Positions 43,617-52,858 of a DNA stretch of 64,000 nucleotides are shown one piece after another. The DNA is from Bradyrhizobium sp. CCGE-LA001 (GTDB lineage Bacteria > Pseudomonadota > Alphaproteobacteria > Rhizobiales > Xanthobacteraceae). The notes beneath the pieces were generated by a model, which was given only the letters and a program-made list of their open reading frames with translations, was not told the DNA's origin and searched no databases. Location of the stretch: contig NZ_CP013949.1 of assembly GCF_000296215.2 (NCBI RefSeq), positions 2,287,501 to 2,351,500 of the forward strand, written 5' to 3'. Both the position numbers and the translations under genes were made by a program. Numbering within the stretch: the first letter of the stretch is position 1; each line of letters begins with the position of its first letter.

Positions 43617-44174
43617 ATGCTGGAATCACGATCCTTGGCGATCCCTGATGTCAAAGTAATTCGCCCGGATCGGTTTTCCGACGCCCGCGGTTACTTCTCT
43701 GAGACTTTCCAGCGATCGACCTTTGCGCAGAAGGGAATCCTCCATGACTTTGTTCAGGATAATCAGTCCTGCTCGAAGCGCATCGGGACGGTACGCGGCC
43801 TGCATTTTCAGCGTCCGCCTTTCGCGCAGGCCAAGCTGATACGGGTGTTGAGCGGCGCCATTCTCGACGTCGCGGTGGATCTCCGGCGTTCATCGCCGAG
43901 TTTCGGCAAGCACATCGCCATTCAATTGGATGGTGAAAGCGGCGAGCAGGTTTTCATTCCGAAGGGATTTGCGCATGGCTTTTGCACGCTGCAGTCCAAT
44001 ACCGTCGTCCTCTACAAGGTCGACCAGGTCTACGCCCCGAGCCATGACGGTGGCGTCTATTGGGCCGATCCAGCGCTAGAGATTGAGTGGCCCGTGACAA
44101 CCTCAGAGGCTCAGTTGTCGCCGAAGGACCAGATCCTTCCTGCGCTGAGCCAGCTCGGTTGCGTGTTCGACTGA
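43617..44174 (+). CDS. rfbC: dTDP-4-dehydrorhamnose 3,5-epimerase
   Basis: A 185-residue cupin epimerase, exactly the family length. Motifs: DARGYFSETFQRSTF, then FVQDNQSCSK, GTVRGLHFQRPPFAQAKLIR with the catalytic His in GLHFQ, and FIPKGFAHGFCTL with the second conserved region; the catalytic Tyr is expected in VLYKVDQVYAP. It catalyses the third step of dTDP-L-rhamnose synthesis in the cytoplasm. The ATG at 43617 is chosen since AGGAGAG precedes it; an upstream GTG lies across that site. It starts a four-gene set rfbC-rfbB-rfbD-rfbA, so the polysaccharide likely contains rhamnose or a derivative. Confidence 0.95.
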   Translation: MLESRSLAIPDVKVIRPDRFSDARGYFSETFQRSTFAQKGILHDFVQDNQSCSKRIGTVRGLHFQRPPFAQAKLIRVLSGAILDVAVDLRRSSPSFGKHIAIQLDGESGEQVFIPKGFAHGFCTLQSNTVVLYKVDQVYAPSHDGGVYWADPALEIEWPVTTSEAQLSPKDQILPALSQLGCVFD

Positions 44175-44188
44175 TGGAGGGCGAGTAA

Positions 44189-45247
44189 ATGCGTATCTTG
44201 GTGACGGGCGGAGCAGGCTTTATCGGTTCTGCGGTGTGTCGTCGTTTGGTGCTGCAGACCGGTGCCGCAGTGATCAACGTTGACAAGCTGACATACGCAG
44301 CCAATCTGGCATCGCTTGCCAGCGTCGAGAGACTGGAGCCCTATGCGTTCCTGCAGTCCGACATCTGCGATCGCGAGGTCATCGATCTTGCGTTCGCCGA
44401 CTACGAGCCGGATGCGATCATCCATTTGGCGGCAGAGAGCCACGTCGATCGCTCGATCAATGGGCCCGGCGCATTCGTCAGCACCAACATAGTTGGCACC
44501 TACACGCTACTGGAGGCCGCCAGAACCTACTACGAACGCCTGCCGCTTCCGAGGCGGAAGCAGTTTCGCTTCGTCCATGTGTCGACAGACGAAGTCTACG
44601 GCTCGTTGGGCCCGGACGATTTGTTTCGGGAGGACACGCCCTACAGACCGAGCTCGCCGTATTCGGCGAGCAAGGCTGCATCGGACCATCTCGCGCTCGC
44701 GTGGTTTCGAACCTATGGCTTGCCGGTCATCGTGTCGAACTGCTCGAATAACTATGGACCGTACCAGTTCCCGGAGAAGCTCATCCCGCTGACGATCCTC
44801 AACGCGATCGACCGAAAGCCTTTACCGGTTTACGGCGACGGCAAAAATATCCGCGATTGGCTTCACGTCGATGACCATGCGGCTGGCTTGATAAGACTGC
44901 TGCACGAAGGGAAACCGGGCGAGAAGTACAATTTCGGTGGAGATGCGGAGCGATCCAACATGGAGGTTGTCACCCAAATCTGTGACGTGCTGGATCGATT
45001 GTCTCCATCGACGAGCATAAGACGATCTCTCATCACATTCGTGCCGGATCGTCCGGGGCATGATGCGCGCTACGCAATCGATGCGTCAAAGGCACGTCGT
45101 GAGCTCGATTGGAAGCCGACGAGAACTTTCGAACAGGGGCTGGCGGAGACCGTGGGGTGGTATCTCAAGAACCGTGCGTGGTGGGAGCGTACCCGTCGCG
45201 GTGCCTATGACGGCTCGCGTCTCGGTCTCCTGGCCGCCCAACACTGA
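44189..45247 (+). CDS. rfbB: dTDP-glucose 4,6-dehydratase
   Basis: A 352-residue extended SDR. Motifs: MRILVTGGAGFIGSAVCRRL (NAD binding), HLAAESHVDRSINGPGAFV, HVSTDEVYGSLG (Thr-Asp-Glu active triad) and YSASKAASDHL (Tyr and Lys). NNYGPYQFPEKLIPL is family-specific. It converts dTDP-glucose to dTDP-4-keto-6-deoxyglucose, second step of the rhamnose pathway. GGAGGGCGAG precedes the ATG. It lies 14 bases after rfbC and ten before rfbD, as an operon. Confidence 0.96.
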   Translation: MRILVTGGAGFIGSAVCRRLVLQTGAAVINVDKLTYAANLASLASVERLEPYAFLQSDICDREVIDLAFADYEPDAIIHLAAESHVDRSINGPGAFVSTNIVGTYTLLEAARTYYERLPLPRRKQFRFVHVSTDEVYGSLGPDDLFREDTPYRPSSPYSASKAASDHLALAWFRTYGLPVIVSNCSNNYGPYQFPEKLIPLTILNAIDRKPLPVYGDGKNIRDWLHVDDHAAGLIRLLHEGKPGEKYNFGGDAERSNMEVVTQICDVLDRLSPSTSIRRSLITFVPDRPGHDARYAIDASKARRELDWKPTRTFEQGLAETVGWYLKNRAWWERTRRGAYDGSRLGLLAAQH

Positions 45248-45257
45248 GGTGAAGACG

Positions 45258-46235
45258 ATGGTGCGCCCCATCCTCATTGTCGGCCGAAATGGTCAGTTGG
45301 CAAGGTGTCTTCGTGAACTTGCCGCAATGCGCAGTCTGCCCGTGGTGGCTCTCGGGCGCCCGGAACTGGATCTGGAGAACCGCGAGGGGATCGATAAGCT
45401 CATTGCTTCAATCGGACCGTCCGCGATCATCAATGCGGCCGCTTATACGGCGGTCGACCAGGCCGAGTCTGAGACGGCGAAGGCGTTCAGCATCAACCGC
45501 GATGGTGCGGCGGCATTGGCGGATGTTGCATGGCAGATGAATATCCCGCTCATTCATCATTCGACCGACTATGTCTTCGACGGCTCGAAGCCAGATGCAT
45601 ACGATGAAAGCGACATTCCCGCACCTTTGAACGCCTATGGAGCGTCGAAGCTGGCCGGTGAAGCTGCTGTACTGGCAGCGCACCCCCTCGCGACGGTGAT
45701 CAGGTGCTCGTGGCTTTACAGCCCCTATGGCGGCAATTTCGTCCGAACGATGCTGCGGCTGTGTGAGACGCAGCAGATTGTTAGGGTGGTCAGTGACCAA
45801 CATGGCAATCCGACCTCTGCATTCGATCTCGCGGAGGCTGTCCTTCAGATCGCAGAGCGGTCGGCAATGAACGATCGCAGGGCGACGGCCGGCATCTTTC
45901 ATCTCGCGGGCCAAGGCGAGACGAACTGGCACGACTTTGCACGAGCAATCTTCTCTGAGCGCTCCCGTCTTGGAGCGAGAGTTCCGACGCTGGAGGCGAT
46001 CACGACGGAGGAGTTTCCGACCGCTGCCCGCCGACCTCGGAATTCGCGCCTCGACTCATCCAAGGCCGAACGCGTGTTCGGGGTTCGATTGGCGCCGTGG
46101 CGCCATGCATTGAAAGCTTGTCTGGAGCAACTGGGAGAAACCGATGCTGAAGGGAATCGTGCTGGCCGGCGGCAGCGGAACGCGCCTTTATCCGATCACG
46201 CGCGTGGTCAGCAAGCAGTTGCTCCCGATCTATGA
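45258..46235 (+). CDS. rfbD: dTDP-4-dehydrorhamnose reductase
   Basis: A 325-residue reductase of the RmlD type. Motifs: GRNGQLARCLRELA near the start, AAAYTAVDQAESETAKAFS, STDYVFDGSKPDAYDESD and YGASKLAGEAAVL with the catalytic Tyr and Lys. It makes dTDP-L-rhamnose. The usual C-terminus is near HALKACLEQL (residue 293); here about 30 more residues follow, overlapping the first 92 bases of rfbA in another frame. The original stop has probably been lost. The ATG at 45258 follows rfbB by ten bases and has GAAGACG ahead. The upstream continuation of the frame to 45060 shadows rfbB. Confidence 0.94.
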   Translation: MVRPILIVGRNGQLARCLRELAAMRSLPVVALGRPELDLENREGIDKLIASIGPSAIINAAAYTAVDQAESETAKAFSINRDGAAALADVAWQMNIPLIHHSTDYVFDGSKPDAYDESDIPAPLNAYGASKLAGEAAVLAAHPLATVIRCSWLYSPYGGNFVRTMLRLCETQQIVRVVSDQHGNPTSAFDLAEAVLQIAERSAMNDRRATAGIFHLAGQGETNWHDFARAIFSERSRLGARVPTLEAITTEEFPTAARRPRNSRLDSSKAERVFGVRLAPWRHALKACLEQLGETDAEGNRAGRRQRNAPLSDHARGQQAVAPDL

Positions 46236-47031
46236 CAAGCCAATGATCTATTATCCCCTGTCGACGCTGATGTTGGCGGGGATTCGTGAAATTCTGATCA
46301 TCACCACGCCCTCTGACCGGTGTCAGTTCGAGCTGTTGCTGGGTGACGGCAGCCAATGGGGCATTCGGCTCAGCTACGCGGAACAAACACGCCCCGCCGG
46401 TCTCGCTGACGCCTTCATAGTTGGTGCCGATTTCATCGGAGATGATCGTGTCGCGATGGTGCTCGGGGACAATATCTTCTTCGGCGATGGTCTGAGTGAT
46501 CTGCTTGCCAGGGCGGCAAGACGCGAGCAAGGAGCCACGGTTTTTGCCTATCACGTCCGAGACCCTGAACGATATGGAGTGGTCGCGTTCGATGCGGCGG
46601 ACCGCCCGGTATCGATCGAAGAGAAACCCAAACGGCCGGCTTCGAACTGGGCGATCACGGGGTTGTACTTCTTTGACAATCGCGTCGTCCGGTACGCTCG
46701 CCGCGTCGAGCCATCATCGCGCGGCGAGCTCGAGATTACCGATCTTCAGATGCGTTATCTTTCGGCAGGTGCGCTTCACGTTGAGCGTATGGGGCGGGGT
46801 TTTGCCTGGCTGGACACCGGCACGGTCGAGTCTCTCATCGATGCAGGTACGTTCGTGCAGACCCTGGAGAAGCGGCAGGGAATGAAGATCGCCTGTCTCG
46901 AAGAGGTTGCCTTCAGGCTTGGCTTCATCAATCGAAATCAACTTCTCGCGCTGGCGCGACCGCTGGAGAAGAGCGGCTATGGCAAATATCTCAGCGAAAT
47001 CACGGCGCTCCCGCAATTTGCGTCCCAATAG
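46144..47031 (+). CDS. rfbA: Glucose-1-phosphate thymidylyltransferase
   Basis: A 295-residue nucleotidyltransferase. The N-terminal nucleotide motif is VLAGGSGTRLYPITRVVSKQ followed by LLPIYDKPMIYYPLSTLMLA, with GDNIFFGDGL and EEKPKRPASNWAITGLYFFD as further family blocks. It makes dTDP-glucose from dTTP and glucose-1-phosphate, the first step of the pathway, and is probably feedback-inhibited by dTDP-rhamnose (family knowledge). GGGAGA precedes the ATG. Its start lies 92 bases inside the rfbD frame. It is the last of the four rhamnose genes and is followed, after 50 bases, by the type I secretion genes. Confidence 0.96.
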   Translation: MLKGIVLAGGSGTRLYPITRVVSKQLLPIYDKPMIYYPLSTLMLAGIREILIITTPSDRCQFELLLGDGSQWGIRLSYAEQTRPAGLADAFIVGADFIGDDRVAMVLGDNIFFGDGLSDLLARAARREQGATVFAYHVRDPERYGVVAFDAADRPVSIEEKPKRPASNWAITGLYFFDNRVVRYARRVEPSSRGELEITDLQMRYLSAGALHVERMGRGFAWLDTGTVESLIDAGTFVQTLEKRQGMKIACLEEVAFRLGFINRNQLLALARPLEKSGYGKYLSEITALPQFASQ

Positions 47032-47081
47032 CGGTGGGGCCCCCGATGTCTAGACCGCAACTTGCACCATAGGAGATATGT

Positions 47082-47402
47082 ATGCACGCCGAACTTTATA
47101 CAGACGGAATTGAGGAAATCACCGTCAGCGGAACCATCGTCCGCGTCGATCTAGTCAGTCTTTCACCAACCGAACGCGACGACAGCAATGCCCCCAAGCG
47201 AGTGTTTTCTCAACGACTGATCTTTTCGGTCGAGTCCTTCGCCAATTCGATCGACGTGATGCAGAAGGCACTGCAGGGGCTGGTTGACGCGGGTGTAGTG
47301 CGTAGGAACTCACCAGTTGAGGTGCAAAATGCCACGTCGGGATCGCGTGATGCGATGTCGCCTAACACACGGCCTGTGAATGTCTCTTCAAATTTCCGCT
47401 GA
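47082..47402 (+). CDS. Small unknown protein preceding the type I secretion genes
   Basis: A 106-residue protein with a clear ribosome site (AGGAGA five bases before the ATG). The central block EITVSGTIVRVDLVSLSPTE then RDD...FSQRLIFSVESFANSID and LVDAGVVRRNSP is family-like: I recall similar short proteins beside type I secretion ABC/HlyD genes in other alphaproteobacteria, with the IVRVDLVSLSPTERD core. It is cytoplasmic by composition. It overlaps the ABC transporter gene by 23 bases, which ties them together. An accessory role in secretion or regulation is inferred; nothing shows the mechanism. Confidence 0.75.
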   Translation: MHAELYTDGIEEITVSGTIVRVDLVSLSPTERDDSNAPKRVFSQRLIFSVESFANSIDVMQKALQGLVDAGVVRRNSPVEVQNATSGSRDAMSPNTRPVNVSSNFR

Positions 47403-49593
47403 AATCGACGCCGCCGACGGCGTGAACGACCACGTGGCGGGCGCGCCGGGGCAGGCAACGCAGACGGCATTAGAATGTCTGTCTAAGATCGCCGGTCATC
47501 ATGGTATCGACTTGCCGGTCGAACGCCTGAAGCACGCCTACGCCGTGGCCGCTCCGCCGTCGTTGCGTCTCCTGTTGCGCATGGCGCAGGACGCGGGCCT
47601 GCGCGCGAAAAGCACGAAGCTAGATTGGGGCGCATTGATACGCCTCGGTGAGGCCTATCCGGCGCTGGTTCGGCTCGCAAATGGCAACTGCATCGTGGTT
47701 CTTGGTACGGAACGGAGCGCTGAGGGCTCTGATGTCGTCTGTGTCTTCGATCCGCTCGCCGACCGCAAGCACGAGGTCTTGGTTGTTGACAGGGAGCGAT
47801 TCTGTGCCCGATGGGCCGGTGACACGATCCTGATCAAACGCGAGCAGACGGTTCGGGATGGTCGGAAGAGTTTCGGCCTACGGTGGTTCGTACCGGAGTT
47901 GCTTCGTCAATGGCGATTGTTCAGGGATGTCGCGATCGCCGCCATCCTGCTCTATGCTTTGGGCCTCGTTATTCCGATCTTTTTCCAGCTCGTTATCGAC
48001 AAGGTTCTGGTTCATGAGAGCTTCACCACGCTGTACGTACTTGCGGCAGGAGCGGCCGTAGCGCTCGTCTTTGACGCGATATTCGGTTTTCTGCGGCGCT
48101 ACCTGCTGCTCTATGCGACGAACAAGGTCGATATTCGAGTTGCCACGAAGACCTTCGCCCATCTTCTCGGGCTGCCGGTCACCTTCTTCGAGCACATGGC
48201 CGCGGGGGTGCTGGTCAAGCACATGCAGCAAGCGGCCCGCATCCGAGAATTTCTGACCGGGCGACTATTCCTGACGAGTCTCGACGCGCTCTCGCTTTTT
48301 GTCTTCTTGCCGGTCCTTGCACTCTACAGCGTCAAGCTGACGCTGATGGTTCTCGCGTTCACCGCCGCCAGCGGTGCTGTCGTCGGCCTGCTGATGGGGC
48401 CTTTCCGGCGACGTCTTTACGATCTTTACCAAGCGGAAGGCGCGCGGCAGGCTCTGCTCGTCGAAACAGTTCATGGTATGCGCACCGTGAAGTCGCTTGG
48501 AATGGAGCCCGTGCAGGGCGGGGTCTGGGATAACCGCTGCGCACAGTCCGTGGCCATGCGCTTTGGTGTCGAGAAGATTTCCGCAGGCGCCCAGGCGCTC
48601 ACCGGATTTCTCGAAAAACTCATGACGCTTGGAATCATAGCGCTCGGAGCACTCGATGTCTTCGCTGGCGAAATGACGATCGGAGCGCTGGTCGCCTTCA
48701 ATATGTTGGCCGGGAGGGTCTCCGGACCATTGGTTCAGCTCGTGACCATGGTGCACGAGTACCAGGAAGTTGCTCTCGCCGTGAAGATGCTTGGCGAGGT
48801 CATGAATCAAACACCAGAGCGTGATGGTAAGAAAGATGGGCTGCGGCCTGACTTCGCCGGGAAAATCGAGTTCGAGAGTGTTTCTTTTCGTTATGGAGCT
48901 GAAGGGGCGCCGGCGCTCGAAGATGTCTCTTTCACCGTCGAGCCGGGTTCGATCTTCGGGATCGTCGGCCGGAGCGGCTCTGGGAAAACGACGCTCACAC
49001 GGCTGATCTCGGGCATGTATCCGGTGCAGCAGGGACTCTTGCGTATCGACGGGTATGATGCGAGGGAGCTCGATCTGGCACATCTGCGCCGAAACCTCGG
49101 CATTGTCCTGCAAGATAATTTCCTGTTCCGCGGAACGGTCCGCGACAATATCGCTTGCGTAAAGCGTGATGCGACCTTTGCCGAGGTCGTCGCCGCGGCC
49201 CAGCTCGCCGGCGCTGACGAGTTCATCGAGCGGTTGCCGCGCGGCTTCGACACCCAGCTCGAGGAAGACGCTTCGAACCTGTCCGGCGGGCAGAAGCAGC
49301 GGCTCGCGATAGCGAGAGCGCTGATCGTCAATCCACGAATCTTGATCTTCGACGAAGCGACGAGTGCACTTGATTCCGAAAGCGAGATGATCATCAAGCG
49401 CAATCTGCGTCGTTTGGCGGCGGGGCGCACGGTGATCATCGTCTCGCATCGGCTGTCGATGCTGACCGAAGCGAATCAGATCCTGGTGATGGACCGCGGC
49501 CAGATCGTCGACGTGGATCGCCACGATCACCTCCTGTCGAAATGCACGATCTACAGGCATTTGTGGAATCAACAGATGAAGCAGATTGCATGA
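47380..49593 (+). CDS. Type I secretion ABC transporter (HlyB-like) with inactive C39-like domain
   Basis: A 737-residue exporter. Residues 20-150 form a C39-like domain: TALECLSKIAGHHGIDLPVE aligns with the bacteriocin peptidase fold, but the catalytic Cys position is Thr, so it is a non-cleaving CLD domain as in HlyB. About six membrane helices lie between 165 and 450. The ATPase has Walker A GRSGSGKTT near 530, signature LSGGQKQRLAIARAL near 633 and DEATSALD. It exports an unfolded protein with a C-terminal signal through HlyD and an outer-membrane TolC. The obvious local cargo candidate is the giant protein at 25707. The start overlaps the small gene; the stop overlaps the HlyD gene. Confidence 0.94.
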   Translation: MSLQISAEIDAADGVNDHVAGAPGQATQTALECLSKIAGHHGIDLPVERLKHAYAVAAPPSLRLLLRMAQDAGLRAKSTKLDWGALIRLGEAYPALVRLANGNCIVVLGTERSAEGSDVVCVFDPLADRKHEVLVVDRERFCARWAGDTILIKREQTVRDGRKSFGLRWFVPELLRQWRLFRDVAIAAILLYALGLVIPIFFQLVIDKVLVHESFTTLYVLAAGAAVALVFDAIFGFLRRYLLLYATNKVDIRVATKTFAHLLGLPVTFFEHMAAGVLVKHMQQAARIREFLTGRLFLTSLDALSLFVFLPVLALYSVKLTLMVLAFTAASGAVVGLLMGPFRRRLYDLYQAEGARQALLVETVHGMRTVKSLGMEPVQGGVWDNRCAQSVAMRFGVEKISAGAQALTGFLEKLMTLGIIALGALDVFAGEMTIGALVAFNMLAGRVSGPLVQLVTMVHEYQEVALAVKMLGEVMNQTPERDGKKDGLRPDFAGKIEFESVSFRYGAEGAPALEDVSFTVEPGSIFGIVGRSGSGKTTLTRLISGMYPVQQGLLRIDGYDARELDLAHLRRNLGIVLQDNFLFRGTVRDNIACVKRDATFAEVVAAAQLAGADEFIERLPRGFDTQLEEDASNLSGGQKQRLAIARALIVNPRILIFDEATSALDSESEMIIKRNLRRLAAGRTVIIVSHRLSMLTEANQILVMDRGQIVDVDRHDHLLSKCTIYRHLWNQQMKQIA

Positions 49594-51017
49594 AAGAGAC
49601 GACCCAAACACGCACGGATAGCAAGCCGGACGGTCTGGTCCCCGCCAGATCGGTCGAGCGACGGCAAAAGCCATTCAGGTCGACACCTAGGCGAATGCCA
49701 GTGGTCGCTGAGTTTCAATCGGATGCAACCGAGGTCGAGCAGCAAGCGCCCCCGCGGCTCGCTCGGATCACCCTTTACGGTTTACTTGCACTGGTTGCCT
49801 TCGCGGTCGCCTGGGCGTCCGTTTCGCAAGTCGAGATGATCGTCACAGCACAGGGGAAATTGACGACGACACGTCCCAACCTGGTTGTGCAGCCTCTGGA
49901 AACGTCGGTCATACGCGAGATCCACGTCAAGGCCGGTGATCGCGTCAACCGCGGCGACCTTCTGGCGACCCTCGATCCGACTTTTTCACAGGCGGATTTC
50001 GACCAATTGCGCGGCAGAGTGGCTGGGTTCGATGCGTCGATCGATCGCCTGGGCGCCGAACTGAACGGGGCCGAGTATACAGTCAAGGACCTCACCAATG
50101 CAGATCAGATCCTCCAGGGAAAGTTGTTCTTGCAGAGGAAAGCCGCCTATGAGGCGCAAATCCAGAACTACGACGCCCAGATCGCGTCGGCTCGGGCCAA
50201 TCTGAAGACGGCGCAGGACGAGGAGGGCGTACTCCTTCAGCGGCTCGATACGATGCGCTCGATCGAAGCCATGCGCACCGCCTTGATGGACAAGGAAGTC
50301 GGTTCGAGGTTGAACTTTCTGCTCTCGCGTGATGCACGGCTCGACGTTGAGAGCAATCTGGCGCGTGTTCGCGGCAGTATCGCGGATACGACGCATCGGC
50401 TGGAGAAGGCCCGTGCAGACCAAAAGGTCTTTGCCGAGGAATTTCGTCGCACCACGTTTCAGGAGCTGGTGGAGACATTGCCGAAGCGCAATAGCGCGGC
50501 AGAGGAACTGAAGAAGGCCGAACTTCGTCGACAGCTGATCGTTCTTCAGGCGCCGGCAGATGCGGTGGTGCTCGACATCGCGAGCAGAACGGTCGGCTCG
50601 GTGGTCCGCGAGGCAGAGACGCTATTTGTCCTGGTTCCCCGTGATGTGCCGCTTCAGGCGGAAGTCAACGTCGAGGGCCGGGATATCGGGCAGGTCGCGC
50701 TGGGGCAGGCAGTCCGTATCAAGTTTGAAGCGTTTCCTTTCCAGAAGTATGGAACTGCAACGGGGGAAGTCCGCGTCATCAGTCAGGATACGTTCTCGCC
50801 GGATACGAAGGCGGAAGGTGCGCGCCGTGCGCCCGCACCCTATTACCGCGTACTGGTCGATTTGTCGGACACGCACCTTCGGCTGCCGGCTGAGCGCATT
50901 CAAATGATTCCGGGTATGGCAGTGACCGCCGAACTGAAGGTCGGCAAGCGCACCGTGATTTCCTATTTCCTCTACCCATTGCTACGCGGATTGGATGAAA
51001 GCATCCGCGAGCCTTAA
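49590..51017 (+). CDS. Type I secretion periplasmic adaptor (HlyD-like)
   Basis: A 475-residue membrane-fusion protein. One membrane helix (ARITLYGLLALVAFAVAWAS, about residues 56-75) is followed by the lipoyl half VEMIVTAQGKLTTTRPNLVV and the VKAGDRVNRGDLLATLDP hallmark, a long coiled coil (about 130-300) and a beta-barrel part with LIVLQAPADAVVLDI and VNVEGRDIGQVALGQAVRIK. It joins the inner-membrane exporter to an outer-membrane channel; no TolC gene is in the window. The ATG at 49590 overlaps the exporter stop (ATGA); the frame upstream to 49542 is a shadow. Confidence 0.93.
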   Translation: MKETTQTRTDSKPDGLVPARSVERRQKPFRSTPRRMPVVAEFQSDATEVEQQAPPRLARITLYGLLALVAFAVAWASVSQVEMIVTAQGKLTTTRPNLVVQPLETSVIREIHVKAGDRVNRGDLLATLDPTFSQADFDQLRGRVAGFDASIDRLGAELNGAEYTVKDLTNADQILQGKLFLQRKAAYEAQIQNYDAQIASARANLKTAQDEEGVLLQRLDTMRSIEAMRTALMDKEVGSRLNFLLSRDARLDVESNLARVRGSIADTTHRLEKARADQKVFAEEFRRTTFQELVETLPKRNSAAEELKKAELRRQLIVLQAPADAVVLDIASRTVGSVVREAETLFVLVPRDVPLQAEVNVEGRDIGQVALGQAVRIKFEAFPFQKYGTATGEVRVISQDTFSPDTKAEGARRAPAPYYRVLVDLSDTHLRLPAERIQMIPGMAVTAELKVGKRTVISYFLYPLLRGLDESIREP

Positions 51018-51117
51018 CGAGGGCGCTCTGATCGGTTCATGCGCAGATTAAAGGATTGAGCTGAGCGAGTAGGAGCCAGCGCGGTAGCGAACGATACAGA
51101 TCTGAAGGTAGAAAAGC

Positions 51118-52092
51118 ATGCCCGGTGTGACCGAAAGCCCGTTTCGAATACTTGTCGCCGTCACCTTTCATTTCCGAGAGTCTCGCCTTCAATACCTATT
51201 TCAAGTCCTTCGATCGCTTTGCGAATATCCCGTGGAAGCTTTGGATGTTGTCATCATTACGAACGCTGACCAGGACGAAGACCTCAAGCGAATCAGAGAC
51301 TTGAGTGCACCGCTTTTCAGGTCCTTGCCCGCGCGGTCAGCGTTGTCAACAAAAAGCCTTTCGATTGAGAGCTTTCCGAAACTTGCCAATCCATGGCTCT
51401 TGCCCTGGAGTCATAAGCATCTTGTTTCGGAGAGGTTTCTAAGCGCCGAGTCCGCCTATACTCATTTCATATACGTCGAAGATGATATTCTGCTGTCTTT
51501 CGAGAATTTCTGCTACTTCACCCATTATCGAGAAATGCTCAAGGAGCGAAGGCTGATACCATCTTTCCAGCGCATCGAGTACAACGACGCCGATAATCAT
51601 CTCTATCTCGTTGATCAGGTCGGTGTGGTTGATTTTAACGCGAGAAATCGTGTGGATATGGATGGATATGCTTTTGTCAACCTGGACTATCCATTCAACG
51701 CGATGTTCATCTTGGACCGCGAGCTCGCACTGGAATATGTGGAGACGCCTTCGTTCGATCGCGAGCGCAGCAAGCTGGTGCGGCCAGAGTGGGATGTTGC
51801 TTGTCGCGCGGCAATGGGCTTGTGCTTTGAAAACCCTCCGGAGGGCTTTCGTGCTCGTTACGTATCACCCGTCGATCCGAGCGCCCTGATTACCCCATCT
51901 TGGTCCTGGGTTTATCACTTGCCCAACAACTACGCGAAGGATCGCCTAAAACCGTTTGCCAAGACGCGAGTAGATCAGCAATTTAGCTCGGAAGCTGATG
52001 TGGCTTGCTGGCGTCCGGCTTCCAAGGTTGTTGAATATCTCGCGTTGATGCGAGGCAAAAAGCGCTCAAACGGGCCGGAGCTTTCATTGTGA
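51118..52092 (+). CDS. Predicted glycosyltransferase-like protein, GT-A style
   Basis: A 324-residue protein of unknown family. The N-terminal part RILVAVTFHFRESRLQYLFQ and VVIITNADQDEDLKRI reads as the first Rossmann-like strands of a GT-A fold, and FIYVEDDILLSFENF (near residue 120) supplies a DxD-like acidic motif (EDD) for metal and nucleotide-sugar binding. The remainder has YAFVNLDYPFNAMFILDREL and a Trp-rich end. No membrane helix. It is the last gene of the rightward run, 100 bases after HlyD, and probably adds a sugar to the repeat unit, or to the secreted protein. The assignment is by eye and moderately sure. Confidence 0.6.
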   Translation: MPGVTESPFRILVAVTFHFRESRLQYLFQVLRSLCEYPVEALDVVIITNADQDEDLKRIRDLSAPLFRSLPARSALSTKSLSIESFPKLANPWLLPWSHKHLVSERFLSAESAYTHFIYVEDDILLSFENFCYFTHYREMLKERRLIPSFQRIEYNDADNHLYLVDQVGVVDFNARNRVDMDGYAFVNLDYPFNAMFILDRELALEYVETPSFDRERSKLVRPEWDVACRAAMGLCFENPPEGFRARYVSPVDPSALITPSWSWVYHLPNNYAKDRLKPFAKTRVDQQFSSEADVACWRPASKVVEYLALMRGKKRSNGPELSL

Positions 52093-52114
52093 CTGTTATC
52101 AGCGGGTGGTGCGC

Positions 52115-52795
52115 CTAGCCCGCTTTTGCTCCATCGTCAGTCGCGACCTGCCATCGGATTGCTTGCTGTACCATATGACGATCGCTCAATTGGCCCAGCA
52201 TAATGTACTGTCGTGCCAGGTAGTGCCGTAACAGGCCTAGGCTGAAGAAGTTGAAGATCTTTGCTCTTCGCTCCATTCCGGAGATAAGGGCATCCGTGAC
52301 TTTCAGGCCTGCATCGCTTAGAAGCTTGATCGCGGTATCTTCTACGAAGAATTTGAGATGAGTACGATCCATGATGCCCGCTTCTTGATAATCGAAACGG
52401 CGTTGCAGCAGCAGAGGCAATGAAACACTGAAGTGAGCTATGTTCGGAACCGAAATGATGACGCTGCCTCCGGGATTCAGTGTCTTTGCCAGCCTTTGAA
52501 GGGTCGCGCTTGGATCAGGAAGATGTTCGAGAACATCGAGCAGGAGGATGAGGTCGTACTTCTTGAGCTGTACGATGATGTCGTCCACGGGACCGATAAT
52601 CGCCCGGTCAACGTTCCGCTCCAGTTCGTCCAACAAGCCCGGATTGATCTCGACCCCAGTCGTTTTAGCGTTTGGGTAATAGCCCTTCAGCCATTTAAGC
52701 GTGGCGCCGGCGCCGGCTCCTACTTCTAATATGCTGCTACATTCCTTCGGCAAGAGCGGGTGAATTTCGCGTCGCACCCAGTGGAAATAATCCAT
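52115..52795 (-). CDS. Class I SAM-dependent methyltransferase
   Basis: A 226-residue methyltransferase of the Methyltransf_23/UbiG-like type. Motif I is ILEVGAGAGATLKWL (near residues 21-35), then TTGVEINPGLLDEL, DLILLLDVLEHLPDP and LNPGGSVIISVPNIAH, all typical. The FDYQEAGIMDRTHLKFF stretch is characteristic of glycan-linked methyltransferases in polysaccharide loci. It may put a methyl group on a sugar of the polymer. It is the distal gene of the leftward run, 63 bases after the 804-residue gene, and converges with the glycosyltransferase at 51118. Confidence 0.9.
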   Translation of the reverse strand: MDYFHWVRREIHPLLPKECSSILEVGAGAGATLKWLKGYYPNAKTTGVEINPGLLDELERNVDRAIIGPVDDIIVQLKKYDLILLLDVLEHLPDPSATLQRLAKTLNPGGSVIISVPNIAHFSVSLPLLLQRRFDYQEAGIMDRTHLKFFVEDTAIKLLSDAGLKVTDALISGMERRAKIFNFFSLGLLRHYLARQYIMLGQLSDRHMVQQAIRWQVATDDGAKAG

Positions 52796-52858
52796 TTTTC
52801 GATGACTCCAGAATGCTCATTGCCCCTTTTGGTCACGATAGAAGCGTCCGAATCACTT

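Noticed and set aside
48265..49674. 469-codon minus-strand frame
   Set aside because: Opposite the type I exporter with intact Walker motifs; no domains of its own.
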